A DNA stretch of 64,000 nt from Chryseolinea lacunae (lineage in GTDB: Bacteria; Bacteroidota; Bacteroidia; Cytophagales; Cyclobacteriaceae): NCBI RefSeq assembly GCF_016735595.1, contig NZ_JAERRB010000003.1, forward strand, positions 49,303-113,302, read 5' to 3'. Both the position numbers and the translations under genes were made by a program. Shown piece by piece: positions 49,489 to 58,523 of this stretch; positions within the stretch are counted from its first letter, which is position 1; each line of letters opens with the position of its first letter. Under the pieces are notes generated by a model. That model ran no database searches and was not told where the DNA came from. It saw only the letters and a program-made list of their open reading frames with translations.

Positions 49489-52413
49489 ATGCCGTATCCA
49501 ACATTCGAAAATGCGCTGCCCGACGACGCTCCCGGAGGTTCGGGCAAATCGGGGAAGGAGTCGTCTTATAAGGTGGCGACGCCCTTGCTTCCGGCAGTTG
49601 CTGGCAGGGCCACACGCGTGGTGGTGATTGGCCGACATAAATACTACAGTCTTTTCTCCGTGCAGCTGGTGGAGTTTCCGCTCAGCACAGACGGCGCGCT
49701 GAAGAGCGGTATGCAGGTGCTGAAACCCATGGACCTGGTGTGGAGCAACAGCCACCCCGACGAGCTGAAGTTCTATTTGGCCGTAATCAAATTCCAGTCG
49801 CTCTACGAAAAGTCGGCGCGCGATGTGGAGAGCCTGAAGGCGCTGGTGAAAAATCCTGTGGGCTATGCCTTCTATGCGCACGACCACAACGTTTCCGAAA
49901 AGGTGAGTCACCGCTCCGTGTCTCCCATCAAAATAAGCCTAAGCGAAATAAAAATTGTGGTGGTGGTGAATCGCGAACACACGCACTACACGATCGACTG
50001 CGAGTTGTCTGTCAATGGGGCGCGTCATCCGCTTCCACGGGTCGACATTCAATACGACTACTTTGTGGTTTCCGAAAATCGGTGGCACCTTTGCGACAAT
50101 GTGCATGCGCTTAATGTGCTGTCCTATTTCAAAGAGTGTGGCGATTCGCTCACGTTGTCGTATGACGCGTTCAAAACATTTCAACACGATGTGCTGGCCA
50201 AAATGGAATTGCACACCACCATCGAATATCCCTACCTGAACAAAACGGTTGCTGGCACGGGCACCGTGGAAGATGTTGATGATCTGGAGAAGATTATTTA
50301 TTTGATGGATCAGGACACACACGTGTCCATCAACCCTGTGATTAGGTATGGCAACACGGAAATTCCTGTTCTTTCTAAAAAACAACTCTACACCGAAGAC
50401 ACGGAGGGCAACCGCATCAAAGTGGAACGGAACGAGCATGCTGAAGATGAGTTTATTGCTTTGCTGCTGAAGCAGCATCCGGACTTTATGGAACAGCTTG
50501 ACGATCCTTTACTTTATTTCTACGTCAACAAAAAATCATTTCTCGACGCCGACTGGTTTTTGCCGGCGTTTGAAGATTGGCGCAAACACAACATCACCAT
50601 CCTCGGTTTCAATACGCTGAAGGGCAACACGCTCAACCCAAACAAAGCCACCATCAACATTATTGTGAACAGCGGCATCAACTGGTTCAACACCAAGATC
50701 TCGGTGGCGTTTGGGAAAACGAAGGCGTCGTTGCGCGAGATTCAGCGGGCTGTGAAACGCAAGAGCAAGTTTGTGCAGCTTGACGATGGCACACAAGGCA
50801 TCATTCCGGCGGAATGGATTCAGAAATTCAGCAGCTATTTCGAGGCCGGCGAAATTCTGGATGAGCAAACGCTGCAAACCAGCAAGATGAACTATTCGCA
50901 CCTGTCGCAGCTCTACACCGAAGCAGAGCTCGACGACGAAGTGCGTGCCGAAATTCAGAACTACAAAGCCGCGCTTGGCAACGTGGCCACGCTCAAACCC
51001 ATTCACGTTCCGGAGAAGTTAACGGCACAGTTGCGGCCCTATCAGCTCACCGGCCTGAACTGGCTCAACATTCTGGACGAGATGCGTTTCGGCGGCTGTC
51101 TTGCAGACGACATGGGGCTTGGAAAATCTATACAGATCATTGCCTTCATGCTGATGTTGCGCGAGAAGCGCGCCCCTGAAACACATCTGCTTGTGGCTCC
51201 CACCACGTTGCTTTATAGTTGGCTGGATGAGTTTAGAAAGTTTGCACCGTCGCTGAGCATACACGTTCATCACGGGGGAAGTCGTGCCAAGCAGACTACG
51301 CGTTTTGATTCGTTTGATGTTATTCTGACGTCCTACGGAACGTTGGTGTCGGACATTAATTTTCTGCGGAAGTATGCGTTCGGGTATGCCATTCTCGACG
51401 AGTCGCAAAACATCAAGAATCCATCGTCGCAGCGCTACAAGGCTGCGCGGCTTTTGCATTCGCGCAATCGCATCATTTTGTCGGGCACGCCGGTCGAAAA
51501 CAATACGTTCGATTTGTATGCGCAATTTTCGTTTGCATGTCCCGGACTGCTGGGCAATCGCCGGAACTTTCGCGACTTGTATGCCACGTCTATCGACAAG
51601 TTCAAAAACAAACGTAGCCTGCTGACGCTGCAATCTAAAATCACACCCTTCATGCTGCGGCGCACCAAGCAGGAAGTGGCGAAGGACCTGCCCAAGAAAA
51701 CGGAGATGGTTTTGTATTGCGAAATGAGCGAACCTCAACGCGCCGTGTATGCCACCTACGAAAAAGAGCTTCGCGACTTTATTGAGTCGCGCAACGAAGA
51801 CGACCTGGCCAAAAGCACCATCCACATTCTGAAAGGGCTCACACAACTGCGCCAGATCTGCAACTCGCCCTCGCTGGTGGCCGACGACGCGTTTGCCGAA
51901 GATCACTCCACCAAAATTGATGTGCTGCTGGAGCGTATACAGATGTTGTCGCGCCATCACAAAATTCTGGTGTTCTCGCAATTTGTGTCGATGCTCGAAC
52001 TGATAAAGTCGCGTCTCGACGTGCACCAGATTCCACATGCCATGCTCACGGGCAAAACGCGAAACCGCGACCGTGTGATCGACACGTTTCAAAACGACGC
52101 GTCGCTTCGTGTGTTTCTGATCAGCCTGAAAACCGGCGGCACCGGTCTGAACCTCACCGCCGCCGACTACGTGTTCATTGTTGACCCGTGGTGGAATCCG
52201 GCTGTGGAGAACCAGGCCATCGACCGTGTGTATCGCATCGGCCAGCAAAACAATGTGGTGGCCGTGCGCCTCATCTGCAAAGACACCGTTGAAGAAAAGA
52301 TGATGGTGCTGCAGGAATCCAAAACAAAACTGTCGGCCGACCTGATCGACACCGACAAGAACATTTTTTCGATGCTGCACCGAAACGACTTTCTGGCGTT
52401 GACAGATCGCTGA
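49489..52413 (+). CDS. SNF2-family ATP-dependent helicase
   Basis: The 974-residue protein has an N-terminal half (1-500) of unknown beta/alpha modules and a C-terminal SNF2 engine. Motifs are clear: I at DDMGLGKS (540-547), II as DESQ (637-640), then LSGTPVENN, RRTKQEVAKDLPKK, and in the second RecA domain KTGGTGLNLTAADYVFIVDPWWNP and DRVYRIGQ. Bacterial SNF2 proteins remodel protein-DNA complexes, and some act in defence or recycling of RNA polymerase. No nuclease or methylase neighbour is seen, so a housekeeping or unknown role is as likely. Confidence 0.92.
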   Translation: MPYPTFENALPDDAPGGSGKSGKESSYKVATPLLPAVAGRATRVVVIGRHKYYSLFSVQLVEFPLSTDGALKSGMQVLKPMDLVWSNSHPDELKFYLAVIKFQSLYEKSARDVESLKALVKNPVGYAFYAHDHNVSEKVSHRSVSPIKISLSEIKIVVVVNREHTHYTIDCELSVNGARHPLPRVDIQYDYFVVSENRWHLCDNVHALNVLSYFKECGDSLTLSYDAFKTFQHDVLAKMELHTTIEYPYLNKTVAGTGTVEDVDDLEKIIYLMDQDTHVSINPVIRYGNTEIPVLSKKQLYTEDTEGNRIKVERNEHAEDEFIALLLKQHPDFMEQLDDPLLYFYVNKKSFLDADWFLPAFEDWRKHNITILGFNTLKGNTLNPNKATINIIVNSGINWFNTKISVAFGKTKASLREIQRAVKRKSKFVQLDDGTQGIIPAEWIQKFSSYFEAGEILDEQTLQTSKMNYSHLSQLYTEAELDDEVRAEIQNYKAALGNVATLKPIHVPEKLTAQLRPYQLTGLNWLNILDEMRFGGCLADDMGLGKSIQIIAFMLMLREKRAPETHLLVAPTTLLYSWLDEFRKFAPSLSIHVHHGGSRAKQTTRFDSFDVILTSYGTLVSDINFLRKYAFGYAILDESQNIKNPSSQRYKAARLLHSRNRIILSGTPVENNTFDLYAQFSFACPGLLGNRRNFRDLYATSIDKFKNKRSLLTLQSKITPFMLRRTKQEVAKDLPKKTEMVLYCEMSEPQRAVYATYEKELRDFIESRNEDDLAKSTIHILKGLTQLRQICNSPSLVADDAFAEDHSTKIDVLLERIQMLSRHHKILVFSQFVSMLELIKSRLDVHQIPHAMLTGKTRNRDRVIDTFQNDASLRVFLISLKTGGTGLNLTAADYVFIVDPWWNPAVENQAIDRVYRIGQQNNVVAVRLICKDTVEEKMMVLQESKTKLSADLIDTDKNIFSMLHRNDFLALTDR

Positions 52414-52453
52414 CGCTTCTCCTGAAATTCTACTACAATCATCAACAAGACTG

Positions 52454-52489
52454 CGCCGATCACGCACCTACCGCCGATCACGCACCTAC
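52454..52489. repeat. 18-bp tandem duplication
   Basis: CGCCGATCACGCACCTAC occurs twice back to back between the helicase and the next permease, followed by a partial third start (CGATC). It is a perfect short duplication; no function is evident. Confidence 0.7.
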
Positions 52490-52567
52490 CGATCTCAAAA
52501 ATATTTTCCGTTCCGTTGCAACATTTTCCAGGCCACGCGTGTCTCACGGGGCAAACGCATCCTATCC

Positions 52568-54988
52568 ATGTTCCGTAACTACCTCAAAACCGCCTTTCGC
52601 AGCGTCATGAAACGACGCTTCTTTTCTTTCATCAACATCTTTGGACTGGCAGTGGCCATGGCATTGTCGATGGCCATCATCATGCTGGTGGCCGATCAAC
52701 TGATGTATGACCGGCACAACACACAGCGCGAACGGGTTTATCGCATCAACAGCATTCCCATTGGGCATCATGGTGAACAACACACCGAAACGGCCACGTC
52801 GGCTCTGCCCCTGAAACAGGAGCTGAAAGACAACTATGCCGGCATTGAAAAAGCTGCACGACTGGTGCGTGGCTTTGGCAACATGTGGATCGAAATCGCG
52901 CAGAATGTGAACATCCCGGTGGCGGGCTATTATGCCGACCCGGAAGTGTTCGACGTGTTTGAATATCAGTTGGAATATGGCGACACGAGAACCGCACTCG
53001 TCGAGCCCTACACCGTGGTGCTTACAAAGAAGGCCGCGCGCAAATTATTTAAACAGGAAAATCCGGTTGGTGAAACGTTCAAGGTGGGCGAAGAAGGTCC
53101 CTACAAAGTGACGGGTGTGCTGATGGAAACGCAAAACAAGTCGCACCTCGCCTTCGATGCCCTCGCCAGCATGGCCACGGTGAAGAGCCTTGAAGCCGAA
53201 GGCAAGCGCCATAAAAATCTTGACAACTGGTATAACTTCACACAGGGCTGGCTCTATGTGGTGCTGGATAAAAATCAAAGTCCTGAAGCTCTTCAACTGG
53301 CGCTTGACAAGATCCAGAAAAAATATTTCACCACACTTCCCAAACCCGACACACAATTAAAGGTGAAGTATGCCATACAAAACCTGATGAACATCACGCC
53401 CGGGCCCATGGTAGAAAATCCCATCGGGCCGTTTCTTCCTTGGGTGTTCATTTATTTCTTTGCTGGTCTTGCCGGAGTAGTAATGCTCACGTCGTGTTTT
53501 AACTTCACTAATTTGTCGATCGCGCTTTCGCTCACCCGTGCCCGTGAAATTGGCATCCGCAAAGTGACCGGTGCACAGCGGTGGCAAGTGTTTCTGCAAT
53601 TCATTTCCGAGTCGGTGCTGTTGTCGATGTTCGCGTTTGTGGCAGCCATTCTGATTTTGTTTTTGCTGAAGCCGTTGATGCTGCAGTTGAGCTTTGCACG
53701 CATGATGATGTGGAGCCTGGAAATGAACTACGCGGTGTTCGGGGTGTTTGTGCTGTTCGCATTGGGCGTTGGTTTGTTGGCAGGCATTTTCCCCGCGGTG
53801 GTGCTCAGTGGGTTTCAACCGGTGAAAGTTTTGAAAGGCATCGGCACCATGAAGCTCTTCTCGCACATTGGTTTACGAAAAACCCTGCTGGTGGCACAGT
53901 TCACCTTCTCACTCATTTTCATTCTGACGGTGGTTGTGGTGTTTAACCAGCTCAAATTGTTTCTGAAGGCCGACCACGGATTTAGTATGGATCAGAAAAT
54001 TGTGGTGGGCTTGAGCAACGCGTCGCCCACGACCTTGAAAACGGAGCTGCTCAAATACAGCAACATCGAAAGTGTGTCGGCCGTGTCGCACGTGCCCGCG
54101 GGTGGCAGCAGCTACAGTTCGGGTTATAAAAAATCGATGGACGAAAAAGACTGGACGGAGGTCTACTACTATTCAACAGACGAAGACTACATCGGCAACA
54201 TGAATCTGCAACTGGTGGCCGGCAACTATTTCAAAGCCGAAAGCGGTGAGGCCAACAAAGATTTTATTGTGCTAAACGAAAATGCCGTGCAGGCTTTTCA
54301 CTTCAACTCGGCGAATGAAGCGATTGGCCAGCAAATTATTTTTCAGGACGACTCCACGCGCAAGCAGATCATTGGTGTAGTGAAAGACTACAATCACCAA
54401 ATGTTGCTCGACAAAATTCAACCGATGGCCCTCATTGCAAACCCGAAAGAATACACGCTGCTGCAAGTGAAATACAGCGGCACGTTTCAAAATGCCGGGC
54501 AGAGCATCGAGAAAGCCTGGATGGCCACAACGCCGGCACTGAAAGTTGACTACAAAGATTTCGATGGCGAGGTGCACAAAATCTACGACATCCTATTCGG
54601 CGATCTATTCAGCATCCTCAGCGTGATCGCCTTCCTGGCCATTACCATATCGTGTCTTGGCTTGTTGGGCATGGCCACCTATGCCACCGAAACGCGCACA
54701 AAAGAAATCTCCATCCGCAAAGTGCTGGGCAGCAGTAACGGCGAATTGATTTATCTTTTGTCGAAAGGTTTTGGATCGATGCTGTTGATCGCCATTGTGG
54801 TGGCTGTGCCGGCTGTGTGGTTCATCAACAATTTGTGGCTTGAGCAACTGGCCTATCACGTGTCGGTGAATGCCGTGACCATCGGCATCGGCATTGCAAC
54901 GTTGATTGTTTTCGGAGTAGCCACCATTGGCTCGCAGGCCTGGCGTGCCACGTATGTGAATCCCGCGCAGAATTTGAAAGGTGAATGA
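52568..54988 (+). CDS. FtsX/MacB-type ABC permease without prefix domain
   Basis: The 806-residue protein begins MFRNYLKTAFRSVMKRRFFSFINIFGLAVAM, the usual start of this family without the PadR-linked prefix. It has two periplasmic MacB-like domains and the motifs REIGIRKVTGAQRWQV and KEISIRKVLGSSNGEL, ending NPAQNLKGE. It probably works with an ATPase encoded elsewhere to act on envelope lipids or peptides. It is convergent with the next permease, with a shared terminator between them. Confidence 0.9.
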   Translation: MFRNYLKTAFRSVMKRRFFSFINIFGLAVAMALSMAIIMLVADQLMYDRHNTQRERVYRINSIPIGHHGEQHTETATSALPLKQELKDNYAGIEKAARLVRGFGNMWIEIAQNVNIPVAGYYADPEVFDVFEYQLEYGDTRTALVEPYTVVLTKKAARKLFKQENPVGETFKVGEEGPYKVTGVLMETQNKSHLAFDALASMATVKSLEAEGKRHKNLDNWYNFTQGWLYVVLDKNQSPEALQLALDKIQKKYFTTLPKPDTQLKVKYAIQNLMNITPGPMVENPIGPFLPWVFIYFFAGLAGVVMLTSCFNFTNLSIALSLTRAREIGIRKVTGAQRWQVFLQFISESVLLSMFAFVAAILILFLLKPLMLQLSFARMMMWSLEMNYAVFGVFVLFALGVGLLAGIFPAVVLSGFQPVKVLKGIGTMKLFSHIGLRKTLLVAQFTFSLIFILTVVVVFNQLKLFLKADHGFSMDQKIVVGLSNASPTTLKTELLKYSNIESVSAVSHVPAGGSSYSSGYKKSMDEKDWTEVYYYSTDEDYIGNMNLQLVAGNYFKAESGEANKDFIVLNENAVQAFHFNSANEAIGQQIIFQDDSTRKQIIGVVKDYNHQMLLDKIQPMALIANPKEYTLLQVKYSGTFQNAGQSIEKAWMATTPALKVDYKDFDGEVHKIYDILFGDLFSILSVIAFLAITISCLGLLGMATYATETRTKEISIRKVLGSSNGELIYLLSKGFGSMLLIAIVVAVPAVWFINNLWLEQLAYHVSVNAVTIGIGIATLIVFGVATIGSQAWRATYVNPAQNLKGE

Positions 54989-55010
54989 GCGTCGATATGT
55001 TCACAAACAC

Positions 55011-55040
55011 AAAGAGACTGCTTTGATGGCAGTCTCTTTT
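55011..55040. terminator. Bidirectional terminator between two permease genes
   Basis: AAAGAGACTGC-TTTGATG-GCAGTCTCTTT forms an 11-pair hairpin. It is flanked by an A-rich run on the left and TTTGTTT on the right, and it serves both convergent genes. Confidence 0.75.
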
Positions 55041-55068
55041 GTTTATGTCGTTCCTAAAAACATGGCCA

Positions 55069-57723
55069 TCACTCCGACCTCAACCGGTTTGCCGGGTTTG
55101 TCATTGCCGCGCGAATGGCATGGTAGCTCACAGTGCTCATGGCAATGAGAACCGAAAGCACTCCGGCGATGGCAAACACATCCCACGAAAGTGGAGTTTT
55201 ATAAGTATAGTCCTTCAACCACTGCTGCGCCATGAACCACGAAAGCGGGGCAGCGATAACGAACGATATCAGCACAAGCCCCACCACGTTTTGAGTGAGC
55301 AGGCGGAAGATGTTTTTCATAGACGCTCCCATCACCAGGCGTATGCTGATTTCTTTGCCCCGCTGTTCCACCATGAACGCCGACAACGCGAACAGTCCCA
55401 GACACGCCACCACAATGGCCAGGGCTGCAAAGCATGTGAAAATTTTTCCGGTGCGGTCCACATCGGCATACATGCGGGCATAGCGTTCGTCCATGAATGC
55501 GTAGCGAAAGGGTTGATGGGGCATAAAGCGCTGCCACACTTTGTTGAGCGCCGGAATAACGCTGGCCATGGCCGATGACTTCACCTTCACCGAAGCAAAC
55601 GCCCCGCCCCTTTCCAACACAAAACAAAGCGACCTGATTTGTCCCTTCATGGATTCGAAATTAAAATCTTCCACAACACCGATCACTTCATATACCTGGC
55701 CTTTTGTGATGCGGTGGCCGATGGGTTGAGGAAGTCCAAGATCTTTGGCCATCGCCTGGTTGATGATGATGGCCGTGGCATCGGAAGCTCTCGTGTCGAA
55801 GTCGCGACCCATGGTGATGTTCATGCCCAGGGTTTTGATATAGTCTTCGTCTACCGACCACTCCTGTGCGTAGACCGCCACATCTTCTTTTGATCTTCCT
55901 TCTTTCCAGAAGGCGGTCTGGCCGCGGTTTGTGCCACTCACCGGCAGGTAGCTGCTGATGGTGACATGCTCCACATCGGCCAGTTGCAACACTTCGCTCT
56001 TGAAGGTTTCGCGTTGTTCGCCGAGTGTGTTGGTGCCTTGCACAATAACCACTTGCTCCTTATCAAATCCGATTTTGCTGTTCAGTATGAACTGCATTTG
56101 TTTGTTGATCACAAACGTGCCCACGATGAGCACGATGGATGTGGTGAACTGAAACACCACCAGCGCGCCACGCAACGATGAGCTTCTGCTTCCTTTGCTG
56201 AGGCTGCCCTTCAGCACATCAACAGGTTTGAATCCGGAAAGATAGAAGGCGGGATAGAGTCCGGCGATGATGCCCACCACGAGGGCGGCCATCAACAACA
56301 TGGGCAAGAACCAGAGCGTTGTCCAGGGCAGTGCCAGTTGTTTGCCGGCCAGTGCATTAAAGAACGGCAAAGCCAGCGTCACCATGCCCACGCCCAAGGC
56401 GAACGACACAAGGCTGTAGACAACCGACTCGGTCAGAAACTGGCGAACCAGGTAGCCGCGCACAGAGCCCACCACTTTTCGCAGCCCCACTTCCTTTGCA
56501 CGGTTTGCCGACTTGGCCGTTGACAGATTCACAAAGTTGATGCAGGCCAGCAATAAAATGAAAACGGCAATGCCGCTGAACAACCACACGTAGCGAATGT
56601 CGCCATGGTGAAGTTCGTCCGACACTCCTGCCGTGTTGATATAGATGTCACGCACAGGCTGCAGTCCAAAGAAATGATTCTTCTTTATGTCGGCGGCCGA
56701 TTGATCGCCGTTGTTTTGCAGATAGGGCAACAGGTGATCGTCGCGCAGCGATTGAAGCTTTAGGGTGAGTGCGGCCGGGTCGGCATCGGGCCGCAGTTTC
56801 ACATAGGTGTCGTAATTGAAGCAACACCAGCTGGTTTGTTCGCCAGGCCAGAACTCTGCGTTGGTGAGCGTGATGAAAAAATCATAGTGGAGATGCGTAT
56901 GTGCAGCAAAATCTTCCATCACTCCGCCAATGGTGTAGGGGCGCGCGTTGTCGTCGTTGAGGATCACGGTCTTGCCCATGGCCTCTTCGTTTGGAAAATA
57001 TTTTTCGGCTATCCGTTTCGATATCACAATGGAGTTTGGCTTGGCCAGCGCGTTGATGTTTCCTTCCACAAACGGTATCTCAAGAATGCTCAGCAACTCA
57101 TTGTCGGCATAGGCAAATCCTTCTTCATACGTATTCTCCACGCGGTCTTCGCGCCGGAACAAATTGCTGCCGGCCTGATGCCACTTCTGCGGCACCAACC
57201 GGCCAACCTTCTCCACTTCGGGATAGTCTGTTTTAAAAATCTGTGCTACCACCGGCGATGTTGACGTCCACCGTTCGGCCTGTGCACCACGATAGTCGTT
57301 GTAGAAACGATAGATGTGATTGCCATCCGCATAACGTTTGTCGTAGCTCAGTTCGTTGCGCACATACAGGAATATGATCATGCAGGTGGCCAGCCCCAGG
57401 GCCAGGCCGCCAACGGTGATGCCGGTATACATCTTTTGGCGGGACATGGTTCGCCAGGTGATCTTGAAATAGTTTTTATACATGGCTAAAGTATGATGAG
57501 ATGTCGACTCTGATCTTCGCCGGATGGCAAAGGGTTGCAGAAAGAAGAGTACGTTGCAGATGAATAACAAGTCGGCTTTTCGTTTGCCAAGCCTGGCCCT
57601 GCGCCGGTCATAAAGTTCCAGCATGTCGCCCAGGGCTGCATCGGCCAGGTGATCGTTGCAGAACCATTGAAAAAAACGAATGGCCCACGTCGGTGGATTT
57701 TGTTGATGCGGTTTGTGCGTCAT
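55069..57723 (-). CDS. FtsX/MacB-type ABC permease with N-terminal prefix domain
   Basis: The start MTHKPHQQNPPTWAIRFFQWFC gives 884 residues and an ATGA overlap with the PadR stop; a start at 57765 would overlap by 46 bases. The prefix (PPTWAIRFFQWFCNDHLADAALGDMLEL) is of the PadR-linked type. Two MacB-like halves follow, with NRAKEVGLRKVVGSVRGYLV and KEISIRLVMGASMKNI, ending NPANRLRSE. It is a paralogue of the protein at 27249 with its own regulator. Role in envelope stress is by family analogy. Confidence 0.9.
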   Translation of the reverse strand: MTHKPHQQNPPTWAIRFFQWFCNDHLADAALGDMLELYDRRRARLGKRKADLLFICNVLFFLQPFAIRRRSESTSHHTLAMYKNYFKITWRTMSRQKMYTGITVGGLALGLATCMIIFLYVRNELSYDKRYADGNHIYRFYNDYRGAQAERWTSTSPVVAQIFKTDYPEVEKVGRLVPQKWHQAGSNLFRREDRVENTYEEGFAYADNELLSILEIPFVEGNINALAKPNSIVISKRIAEKYFPNEEAMGKTVILNDDNARPYTIGGVMEDFAAHTHLHYDFFITLTNAEFWPGEQTSWCCFNYDTYVKLRPDADPAALTLKLQSLRDDHLLPYLQNNGDQSAADIKKNHFFGLQPVRDIYINTAGVSDELHHGDIRYVWLFSGIAVFILLLACINFVNLSTAKSANRAKEVGLRKVVGSVRGYLVRQFLTESVVYSLVSFALGVGMVTLALPFFNALAGKQLALPWTTLWFLPMLLMAALVVGIIAGLYPAFYLSGFKPVDVLKGSLSKGSRSSSLRGALVVFQFTTSIVLIVGTFVINKQMQFILNSKIGFDKEQVVIVQGTNTLGEQRETFKSEVLQLADVEHVTISSYLPVSGTNRGQTAFWKEGRSKEDVAVYAQEWSVDEDYIKTLGMNITMGRDFDTRASDATAIIINQAMAKDLGLPQPIGHRITKGQVYEVIGVVEDFNFESMKGQIRSLCFVLERGGAFASVKVKSSAMASVIPALNKVWQRFMPHQPFRYAFMDERYARMYADVDRTGKIFTCFAALAIVVACLGLFALSAFMVEQRGKEISIRLVMGASMKNIFRLLTQNVVGLVLISFVIAAPLSWFMAQQWLKDYTYKTPLSWDVFAIAGVLSVLIAMSTVSYHAIRAAMTNPANRLRSE

Positions 57724-58067
57724 GCCTGCGTGACCTCCCACACTATTTTTGGAATCTCTTTCCACATCTCGTTTCGCATCTCGCGCGATTCGCTCAGCAC
57801 TTTTTTGCCGGCTTCTGTGAGTATGTAAAGCCGCTTGTCTCTTCCGCCACGCACGGCGGTGGCGCCGCCCATGCGCGACTTCAGGTAGCCTTTGTCTTCG
57901 AGGCGAAGCAAGGCTTTGTGAACGGAGCTCATCATGATGTTGCGGCCGGTTTTCTTTTCCAGCTCGTCTACAATGGCCAGGCCGTAGGCATCGTCGAACA
58001 AGATTCCGACGGTGAGCAAGACCAGTTCTTCGAATTCTCCCAGGTAGGTACCTTTCATTTGTTTCAC
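57720..58067 (-). CDS. PadR-family transcriptional regulator
   Basis: The 115-residue protein is a short PadR winged helix (LGEFEELVLLTVGILFDDAYGLAIVDEL, SSVHKALLRLEDKGYL and the wing GGRDKRLYILT). It overlaps the permease by four bases. The N-terminal motif is almost the same as in the other PadR at 29909, so both pairs come from one duplication. It likely controls the permease. Confidence 0.92.
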   Translation of the reverse strand: MKQMKGTYLGEFEELVLLTVGILFDDAYGLAIVDELEKKTGRNIMMSSVHKALLRLEDKGYLKSRMGGATAVRGGRDKRLYILTEAGKKVLSESREMRNEMWKEIPKIVWEVTQA

Positions 58068-58179
58068 CTTTGCCTATAAAGACGGTCGCGGCGATAAAAA
58101 GGTTGCATGGATGTGTTCAGGCCTTGAAAATCCTTATGGATTGTGGCTTTTCATTGGGCCAAACCGCAAGACGAGCCTT

Positions 58180-58338
58180 TTAATAAAGGAGCCAAAGCAG
58201 AAGCAGGAAAATGGCCAGCAGAAAAGCCACCCACTTCAGGCCCCGGGCTTTTGGCGGGAACTCATAGCTGCAGATCGGGCAGGTTTTGCTGTTGGCATCG
58301 ACCTCCATGGCACACGAGGGGCATTCGATTTTCTTCAT
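58180..58338 (-). CDS. Small zinc-ribbon membrane protein
   Basis: The start MKKIECPSCAMEVDANSKTC gives 52 residues: a zinc ribbon with CPSC and CPIC (about 6-21), then a basic linker KARGLKW and one membrane helix (about 34-51). Such proteins are widespread and unassigned. Longer reading upstream has no ribbon-like sequence. Confidence 0.75.
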   Translation of the reverse strand: MKKIECPSCAMEVDANSKTCPICSYEFPPKARGLKWVAFLLAIFLLLLWLLY

Positions 58339-58394
58339 TTTATAAAGATAAAAATTTGCCGGCACAGGTTTGGGATGGGCTGCGCTCGGTGGTG

Positions 58395-58511
58395 GAAAGC
58401 ACACGCATGGGACTGGCCAATTTGCAAAAACGATTTCAAACTGCTGGGAAACTACACGATGAACAGCACGCCGGAGGAGCGTTCTTTAGCGCGGAGCTGC
58501 CGTTGATTTAG
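58395..58511 (+). pseudogene. Remnant of a histidine kinase C-terminus
   Basis: The last codons before the stop at 58511 read RMGLANLQKRFQTAGKL, then a short gap and AFFSAELPLI, the standard end of LytS-type kinases (G-x-GLxNxxxRL ... xxxPL). The upstream ATPase motifs are not in the same frame and the rest is gone, so it is a decayed fragment wedged between a zinc-ribbon gene and the large kinase. Confidence 0.5.
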
Positions 58512-58523
58512 GCGGTATATACC

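Noticed and set aside
51019..52467. A 482-codon minus-strand frame over the helicase
   Set aside because: The SNF2 motifs on the plus strand are unambiguous, and the antisense product has no motif.
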